Shown one piece after another: positions 57,424 through 64,000 of a stretch of 64,000 bases of DNA. The position numbers and the translations under genes were made by a program. Position 1 is the first letter of the stretch. Every line of letters starts with the position of its first letter. A model generated the notes under the pieces. The model did no database searches. It was given only the letters and a program-made list of their open reading frames with translations, and had not been told where the DNA came from. Origin of the DNA: Harmothoe impar. Taxonomy: Eukaryota; Annelida; Polychaeta; Phyllodocida; Polynoidae. The stretch spans positions 37,967,570 through 38,031,569 of the forward strand of contig OX381705.1 in the NCBI GenBank assembly GCA_947462335.1. The letters are read 5' to 3'.

Positions 57424-57639
57424 GGCCATGGAAATGGACACCATCCTCGTTAACAAATTGGTGGATAATGCTGTGTAGGCCTACTGTTAAAAATATATGC
57501 AAGTCTGCAATTAGTGGAAAAAAGGGGTAATTTTTCAAAGTACAATATATGGTATTTGCAAAAAGGGGTGTCGTTTTATATTGTATAGACCAGAGGAATA
57601 GAGATTTTATTTTAAGTATGATGTGCATAAACACCCTTT

Positions 57640-57985
57640 TATTGGAATTGTATAGAAAAGAATTTGTGAGGCCCCTTTGGTTCTGATTTGGGGCCCAAGC
57701 CACTCTGCCCCCATTTTTCCTTTGGGGCCATCCATAATCATGTCACACAAATATGACCCATTTTGAACACCCACCGGGTCACCCTCCCCCTGTTATGCCT
57801 TCCCCATACCATGATCATTGTATGTCACACTCAGACCAAGAACCGCACTCCCACCTTCTGGCATGACGTAGTTTAACCTATGGACATCCTGTTTGTGGGA
57901 GAGGTAAGATTTTGAAAATGTGTACTATATTACATGGTGTTGGGAAATCTTTTTTTTTGGGGGGGGGGCAAACATATTCAGCCCC
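57640..57985. repeat. Dispersed repeat shared with the IL-17-like 3' region
   Basis: GGCCCCTTTGG(T)TCTGATTTGGGG plus CTCTGCCCCCA and, further on, GGGGGGGCAAACATATTCAG match 31136-31290. The element ends are not defined. Confidence 0.6.
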
Positions 57986-58344
57986 CCGCTACCTTGAATA
58001 TCCTATGAATAATGGGGTAGTTATTTCAAACCAGAGATCCATGGAACGGGGGTATATTTGAAATTAATTAACGAGGATATTGTCAGGTTTGTTCTGGGAG
58101 TGCGGGGACCAGGGCCCTCCTACAACTCTTTACTTTGACTGATTTGGGAGCTCAATTTTCGAGGTGAAAAAGGAGTTTATAAATAACTTCATTTTCAGTT
58201 GACAGAAACTCCATTTTCAGTTGATAGATGAGTTTTATGCAGGAAACTCTGATTTCGAGGTGATAATGGGGTTATTTTTGAAAAACTAGATTTTCGATTT
58301 GAAAAACTAGTTTTTCGATTTGAAAAACTAGTTTTTCAAAAACC

Positions 58345-58452
58345 TGAGCATCGCCACTCTGGCGCGGACCGCATGGCGATGTGGACATTGAGAACATCCA
58401 AACTTATTCAAAGTTAACCTGCTCATTCTGGACAATTATGACTATTGAAACA
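58345..58452 (+). mobile_element. Truncated 5' LTR of the Ty3/Gypsy element
   Basis: Matches the last 112 bp of the 3' LTR (TGAGCATCGCCACTCTGGCG … TGACTATTGAAACA). It lacks U3. An inverted GCATCGCC…GGCGATG(C/T) near the start could fold. The primer-binding-like TGGTGATAAGCGCTGGGA follows at 58453. Confidence 0.75.
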
Positions 58453-58470
58453 TGGTGATAAGCGCTGGGA

Positions 58471-59056
58471 TACACTGTAGACTTGTGAGTATTGGAAATG
58501 ATGACCCACAGTTATTCTGTCAAGTGATGTGAAGTGAAACTGTCATTCCCAAAACAAACAAAAATCACAAAGTCAAAACTGAACTGTCAGTCAGTGTAAC
58601 CTATGACCCCTGCCTCTGTCAGCTATGATTATTCAGTCCTGTCAACAAGAAGAACCCTGAGCATTGTAGGCCTATGTGTAACAGACTGTCTAGGCCTACT
58701 GTGAGTACTGTGAATCTGCCCAGAGTATAGATCTACTGAGATCTACTGAACTGTCAATGACAACATTATCACTGTGATAATGTGTCTGCCCTGAAACTTT
58801 AAGTCCACTTACCTGAAGTGGGCCTGTATCAGTGTGTTGTCATTCCTCATCTGTAATCAACTGCTCGATAGTCAAAAGGAAACTGAATAGTAGGCCTATA
58901 TCAGTGTGTTGTCACTCCTCATCTATAATCAACTGCTCCATTGTCAAAGGAAACTGGATAGTAGGCCTAGACCTAAATAACTTGGTCACTGTGTGATATC
59001 TATATAGGCCCTAGGCCCATATATTTTTGAAATCTGCTTCTACACAAGTGTGTATC
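58471..59056 (+). other. Leader region of the Ty3/Gypsy element
   Basis: Untranslated leader between primer-binding site and gag. It contains a duplicated AGTGTGTTGTCA(T/C)TCCTCATCT block (58830-58950). Confidence 0.5.
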
Positions 59057-60107
59057 ATGCCTGGTGATGATGACCAAGCTCCTCCCAATGTGGTTGCTCC
59101 TCCTCCTCCATACCTCCCTAATATTCAGCTGCCTCATGAACTTGACATGGACTCTACTGGCATGAGGGAAAGATGGCTTGATTGGAGAGAAGACTTTGAG
59201 AGATACCTGCTCCTGTCTAGTGCTGGCCAGCAGACTCTGCTATTCCAATCTTCGGCGCTACTCCAGGCCATCGGGTTTGAAGCCCATAAAACCTACAAGG
59301 GGTTCGTTTACTCTGCCAATGAGGACAAAACTGACCCAAATGTACTCATTGAAAAATATGATGAATACTTTGTAAGTGAGACAAGAGATTTTATTGAGCA
59401 ACTTGTCTTCTCACGTCGCAAGCAGGAGCCGCAGGAGACATTTGAGCAATTCCTGTCAGCATTGCGGTTTCTGGCGAGTACATGTAACTTCTGTAATCCC
59501 ATATGTACGGATGCACGCTTCATGGATAGAATTATCGACGGACACAAAAGTCCAAAGGCAAGAGAAAGTGGTTGATGGTAACATGGAGGCGGGATTGGCA
59601 AAGTTGTCGCTCGTCGCTCAATCTGACAATAGAGATGGCGATAAGGATGTAAACTCTCACATTATGGGGAGGTCACACTGTCCCTCGTGGGGCAAAATAT
59701 GTAATGCTTGTAAAAAGGACAACCACTTTGCTGGCTCTAAAGAATGTAGTAGACTTAATCCAGTACACAAAGGTTCTCATGATAAAAACAAGAAGAAATA
59801 TCACACTCATAAAATGGTTCATCAAGTACAAACTGATTCTGATGGGTCGTCAACTGAAGGTTCTGTAAGTGTGGTTGCCGATGCGTCTACTGTGAGTAAG
59901 TCTAAGGCAATTTGTTCTAAAATGGTCATAGATTCTACCGAGGTCATCCATCAAATCGATTGTATTCTTCCTGTCAAATATGTTGGGGGTAGGCCTATTA
60001 GAAATGAATCTGTGACACTACGAATGTGGAACGGCACCTGTGAGGCTGCCTTGGGCCGGGTTAAGATCAAGGTAAAGAACCCTAAAACTGGAATGTGGAC
60101 TACGTAG
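59057..60107 (+). pseudogene. Gag and protease region of a Ty3/Gypsy element, frameshifted
   Basis: Gag starts at ATG 59057 (MPGDDDQAPP). It has a capsid-like part with MRERWLDWREDFERYLLLS and RDFIEQLVFSRRKQEP; the frame ends at 59575. Coding continues in another frame to 60107. There is a zinc-knuckle-like CPSWGKICNACKKDNHFAG-x-x-x-C segment and a basic tail. A protease-like region (IDCILPVKYVGG, then a LRMWNGT strand and LGRVKIKVKNPKTG) follows. The catalytic Asp-Thr/Ser-Gly signature is not present where it would be expected, so protease is inactive. At least two frameshifts. Confidence 0.8.
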
Positions 60108-61159
60108 TAGTTAAAGACGATACATTCATGCCTCTTCTTAGTCGCAATGCTGCTGAAAATATGGGTCTGATCACTGTGAATTATGAGACATTTGAGGTAT
60201 GTACCCTAAAATCTGACATCCTGTCTCAATTCTCAAGTGTGTTCGATGACAAGTTGGGCTGCCTGCCTGGTGGTCCTGTCCATCTGACTGTGAATAATGA
60301 TATTGACCCCGTCATCCAGCATGCTCGTACTCTACCTGAGTCTCTCAATGATGATGTGTACAAGGAGCTAGAGAGACACATCAATGAAGGTACTATGTGT
60401 AAAGTTGATAAACCGACTGACTGGGTCAACCAAATGTCTATAGTAAAGGAGTCAGGTGATATCCGAGTGTGTGTGAATCCATGGTCATTAAATACTGCAC
60501 TGAAAAGGGAGCATTACATATTACCTGTCTTGGATGATGTGCTCCCGAGGCTGGCTGGTGCAAAGGTGTCCTCTGTGTGTGTTCTCAAACAAGGATACCA
60601 TCACGTCGAGTTAGACGAGGAGTCAAGCTACCTGACAACATTTGCTACACCCTTCGGCCGCTACAGGTGACTGAGACTGCCTTTTGGTCTGAATGTTAGC
60701 TCTGAAATATTCCAAAAGAGACTGTTCCTGGCACTGGAGGGCCTACAAGGCATCCAGTGTGTGGCTGACAACGTCATTGTCTATGGAAGTAGCGAAGAGA
60801 AGCACGACTGTTATCTGTGTAGTCTCTTGACACAATGCCAACTGCATGGCATAAGGCTGAACAAGGACAAGTGTCAGTTCAACGTTTCTGAGATCAAGTT
60901 CCTTGGACATATTGTTTCTGCCTCTGGCTTGAAAAGCACGGAAAACGTGAATGAGGCTGAGTTTGAATCAGTCAATGCTGTCACACACCTGGTGATGAAT
61001 GACTATCCTGTGACAAGGATCAGAGCAGCGACTAGCACTGATCCAATTCTCTCTGTTCTCAAGGCTACCATTCAGAATGGTTGGCCCAGGAAGGAAGATG
61101 TCCCACTGCTGATCTTCGGATACTATGACTTCCGGGATGAACTTGCCACGACTGATTGA
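60095..61159 (+). pseudogene. Reverse transcriptase of the Ty3/Gypsy element, inactivated, RNase H missing
   Basis: RT signatures are present in order: a FMPLLSRNAAENMGLITVNYE lead-in, VNPWSLNTALKREHY, VLKQGYHHVELD, FATPFGRYR, then a TGA (60668-60670), LRLPFGLN, VADNVIVYG and FLGHIVSASGLK. Two of the catalytic aspartates are changed: the first motif reads CVLK and the box C motif reads ADN rather than a double Asp. After GLK the protein jumps directly to sequence normally found just before integrase (ATSTDPILSVLKATIQNGWP), so the RT thumb and RNase H are deleted. A further stop lies at 61157-61159. Confidence 0.85.
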
Positions 61160-61914
61160 CTGGTCTTTCGTGGTGAAACACTAGTCATTCCCAACGAGCT
61201 GCGTGGGGAAATAATGACTGAGCTCCACACGGGACATGCGGGCATGGAGAGTTCACTACGCCGAGTCTGCGAGGCAGCATACTGGCCTGGTATGAATGAG
61301 GATGTAAAGAAGTTCACCCAGAACTGTGACGCGTGTCACACTATGAGCGGGCACAGCAGAAGGAGCCGCTCATGCCTAATGAAGTCCCAACTCGCCCATG
61401 GCAGAGGATCGGGGCGAACTTGTTTACACTCAAGGGTAAGGATTATCTCATCACTGTAGATTACTACTCGAACTTTTGGGAAATTGACCGACTGTATGAC
61501 GCTACATCAAAGGTGGTGACCCAAAAGATAAAAGCCCAATGTGCGAGCTATGGAAGTCCGGACGAGATCCTTACGGACAACGGCCCACAGTTTGTAGGGT
61601 CAGAATTTGTTAGATTCATTAAGAAGTGGAGAGTGGCACATGTCACCAGCTCCCCACATCATTCTCAATCAAATGGAAAGACAGAGTCCGCAGTAAAAGC
61701 GGCCAAGAGACTACTCAATAGAACAAACAGGACTGGTGAAGATCGATTCCTGGCCATCTTGAGCCTTCGTAATACCCCTCAGCAAGGTATCAGCCTAAGC
61801 CCTGAACAGCGGCTTATGGGTCGCCGGATGAAGACTCTACTCCCGACAAGAGCTTCGCTACTGAAGCCAAGTCAACCCCCTGACATCATCGAGCTTGAAG
61901 TTCAGCCAAGCTAA
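61160..61914 (+). pseudogene. Integrase of the Ty3/Gypsy element
   Basis: The N-terminal zinc-binding HHCC domain (ELHTGHAGM … CDACH) lies in one frame. After a frameshift near 61345 the catalytic core follows in the frame ending at 61914. The three acidic residues are visible as VDYYSNFWEID, LTDNGPQFVG and GKTESAVKAAK, so DDE is intact. GRRMKTLLPT near the end is typical of the Mag-like branch of Ty3/Gypsy elements (branch assignment from memory). A tail continues in other frames to about 62345 with a stop. Confidence 0.85.
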
Positions 61915-62403
61915 ACAGAAATTCTACCATGACAGGACAGCCAAGCCTCTCTAAGCTCTTGAGGAGGTTGATAGGGTAAGAGCCAAACCCTACGAGCTTG
62001 GAGATAAGTCATGGAAGACTGCGACCATATCACAGAGACTGGATGATAGGTCATATGAGATCCACACAGATGCAGGACAGTCTCTCAGGAGAAACCGCGT
62101 TCAGCTAAGGGCATCGCATGACTTAGAGAAAGTCACCACTGGTGATAATATTGAACACACTGAGACACCACCAACAGCACCCCCAGTGGATGAGCCTCTC
62201 AACAACAATCAGATCCCGACAGGGGATCTGCCTGTAGCCACTCAAACACCGGAATCACCTCAAAACCGATCGGTACGACGTTCTGGCAGAACATCTGTGA
62301 CATCCCATCATCTTAATGACCATGTTTTAAATCACAAACATCAGTGAGACCCCATCACCTAAGAAAGACTTCATTTAGCCCATTGATATTTGGCTTTTAG
62401 ATT
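61915..62403 (+). pseudogene. C-terminal Pol tail and 3' untranslated part of the Ty3/Gypsy element
   Basis: After a frameshift the frame reads AKQKFYHDRTAKPL, a stop, then RVRAKPYELGDKSWKTA and LRRNRVQLR, ending near 62345 (HQ stop). This is the usual C-terminal basic domain after integrase. No envelope gene is present. Confidence 0.65.
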
Positions 62404-62654
62404 ATGTACGTATTGTATTGACATGTTCAGTCACTATTGTGTTATTCTTTGTTTCTGTATCCGGAGAGGATGAAACAATGTTGGGTTGTACGGGTTTTCC
62501 ATCATCGCGCGTAATGTACGCTGGTCTGGATGTATGGTATTGTGAGCATCGCCACTCTGGCGCGGACCTCATGGCGATGCGGACATCGAGAATAAACATC
62601 CCATCTTATTCAAAGTTAACCTGCTCATTCTGGACAATTATGACTATTGAAACA
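62404..62654 (+). mobile_element. 3' LTR of the Ty3/Gypsy element (start uncertain)
   Basis: The last 112 bp match 58345-58452 closely, ending TTGAAACA. AATAAA lies at about 62592. The left limit is set at the first TGTACG, but it could be the TGTGAGCATC at 62541 because the 5' copy starts at the same place. Confidence 0.6.
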
Positions 62655-62689
62655 GTGACATGTGTGGATCTACCACACTCGAAGGACCA

Positions 62690-63706
62690 CCCAGTAAACA
62701 CACTACGTATCTCCAACGTAGCTCAGAGGTTTGTCTAGGTTTCTTTCCAACCAAAGGTTTGAGATATGATTTTTTTCTAGGTTTCTCAACGTCAAAACGT
62801 GAAGGTTTATTTACGTTCACAAGACGTCTACGTCTGATATACGTTTATTTACGTTTGATTTACGTAATTTAACGTAGTAAAACTACGTAGTTAAGAGGTT
62901 GGATTACGTAGTGAAAGAAATAGAGGATGTACCCCAGTTGAACTTGAGGACATGGGTTCGATTCCCCATGGTCAATACCTCCAATGGTACAAATAACATC
63001 CTCTTGACAATCAATAGAATTCGTCACAATACACGTATATACAATAGTCTTAACCCCCCCCCCCCCCCAATCTCACCTATCGGAACAGAATTTGTAGGAA
63101 AATATTCTTCCCTGTCCTTGATTGGTATGGACGACACTCATTGTGGTCTATTCTCCCCACGACCAGGATTTGTTAGCATATCATCCTAACACTACTCATG
63201 GCTGGATCCTGGCTGTGTCGGTTTTAAAACTATATCCCTGCTGTATGACAGGGCCATTCTAATCCCCGCTTACTCACAAGTAAGCACATAACCAGCACTG
63301 CAGTATATTGAGAGATGCCCCGTTAGCTCATGCAGTAGAGCGTGGCACTTTGAATCTGGAGGTGGTAAGTTCGAATCTATACTGGCCAATATGTTTATGA
63401 TTTAATGCTAATGTTTATTGTATAAAAACGTATTGACAGAAATATATTTTTCATAAATATGGTGCTTGGATTGCAGGGTTATCATTAGGGCAGTGAAAGG
63501 GGGGGGGGGGGTGCAGTTGACCCTCCTGTCTCACTCGGCTATACTTTATTTACAATAAACGTAAATAAACGTAAATCAGACCTGCAGGTCTGAGAGAGGT
63601 AAATGAACCTTAACGTTTTGACGTTCATAAACCTTATAAAATTACGTAGTTCAGACCTTAAATAAACGTAGATTTACGTCTGAGCAACGTAGTTGTGTTT
63701 ACTGGG
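62690..63706. mobile_element. TIR element of the CAGTAAACA family, copy 2 (1017 bp)
   Basis: The left end CCCAGTAAACACACTACGT and right end ACGTAGTTGTGTTTACTGGG are inverted. The 190-bp zones at both ends are filled with ACGTTTATTTACG/CGTAAATAAACGT words. A tRNA-like sequence at 63317-63388 and a B-box-like GGGTTCGATTCCCC (62952) lie inside. No ORF. Confidence 0.7.
63317..63388 (+). repeat. tRNA-Gln-like sequence inside TIR element copy 2
   Basis: GTTAGCTCATGCAGTAGAGCG is a good A box. GGCACTTTGAATCTGG resembles a Gln(TTG) anticodon arm, and AGTTCGAATCTATAC is a B box. The acceptor pairs only GCC/GGC and the T stem is weak, so this is a pseudogene rather than a working tRNA. Confidence 0.5.
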
Positions 63707-64000
63707 CAGTAGCCCTGGCTTGCACCGTGGTTTTGGCCTTAAGCTTTTTCAGTTTTCGGAGTTGAGCCTTGCTCATAATGGTGGCCCAGTTTTGGGATCT
63801 ACCTCAGCATCCGAATTGGCTGCTTGAAGGAGTTCTTTGAAGACCCGCCCTTACTCAGAGTTGGCTGAGTTGGTTAGATTTATACAAACGGCCTAATTCT
63901 GATTCGAAAAAAAAGTTGTAAAACCTCATCCCCTTCTCGGAAGAACCTTGGTTTTAGTCCCACGTCATAGCCCGTTTTCTGCCAAGACGCGGACTTCCCA
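63707..64000. other. Right edge, no gene recognised
   Basis: Nothing recognisable in the last 294 bases. Confidence 0.5.

Noticed and set aside
57221..57478. 85-codon frame rich in ESTQV repeats
   Set aside because: Falls inside the TIR element and is explained by its duplicated interior unit.

Overview
This window is non-coding-dominated, repeat-rich animal nuclear DNA. Evidence: exons bounded by GT/AG splice signals, a TATA promoter, AATAAA signals, LTR and non-LTR retrotransposons, tRNA-derived SINE-like sequence, many TA- and TTAA-flanked inverted-repeat elements, and long poly-G/C and (TA)n tracts. The repeat style and an IL-17-like gene suggest a marine invertebrate, perhaps a deuterostome; that placement is inference. 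Nothing prokaryotic is visible.

The main gene is a putative IL-17-family cytokine on the plus strand. A TATA box at 26567 precedes a first exon coding only 14 residues (26695-26736). A 3.7-kb intron follows, then a 197-codon terminal exon (30422-31015). Joined in phase 0 they give a 211-residue precursor: signal peptide, Pro/Ser/Thr/Arg-rich propeptide, RTKR furin-type site, and a C-terminal IL-17-like cystine domain. An AU-rich 3' region with clustered ATTTA motifs leads to two poly(A) signals (32484, 32549). Both positions expected for one canonical IL-17 disulfide appear substituted together.

Other host-type coding sequence is fragmentary: the last two exons of an unrecognised Cys-containing protein (43503-43735 and 43802-43927, with AATAAA at 44062); a terminal exon (44331-45142) with a faint resemblance to DUF4806; and two uncertain minus-strand exon candidates (22523-22741 and 56259-56464).

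Layout. 1-4.4 kb: an LTR and a decayed LTR/gag remnant. 5.4-6.45 kb: a 146-bp satellite carrying an RFX X-box-like palindrome in each unit. 7.2-9.9 kb: TA-flanked element, tRNA-related repeats, hairpins. 10.6-12.3 kb: a second gag remnant with LTR. 14.8-25.6 kb: foldbacks, inverted-repeat elements, minisatellites, and two opposite-facing copies of one 0.86-kb element, one of them with a nested insertion. 26-32.6 kb: IL-17-like gene. 34-36.5 kb: hairpins and a TIR element. 36.5-40.2 kb: two joined non-LTR retrotransposon fragments. 41-46.8 kb: poly-G element, LTR/gag fragment, host exons, TIR element with a tRNA-like insert. 47.8-58.3 kb: minisatellites and small inverted-repeat elements. 58.3-62.7 kb: an inactivated Ty3/Gypsy element. 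62.7-63.7 kb: a second member of the 45.8-kb TIR family.
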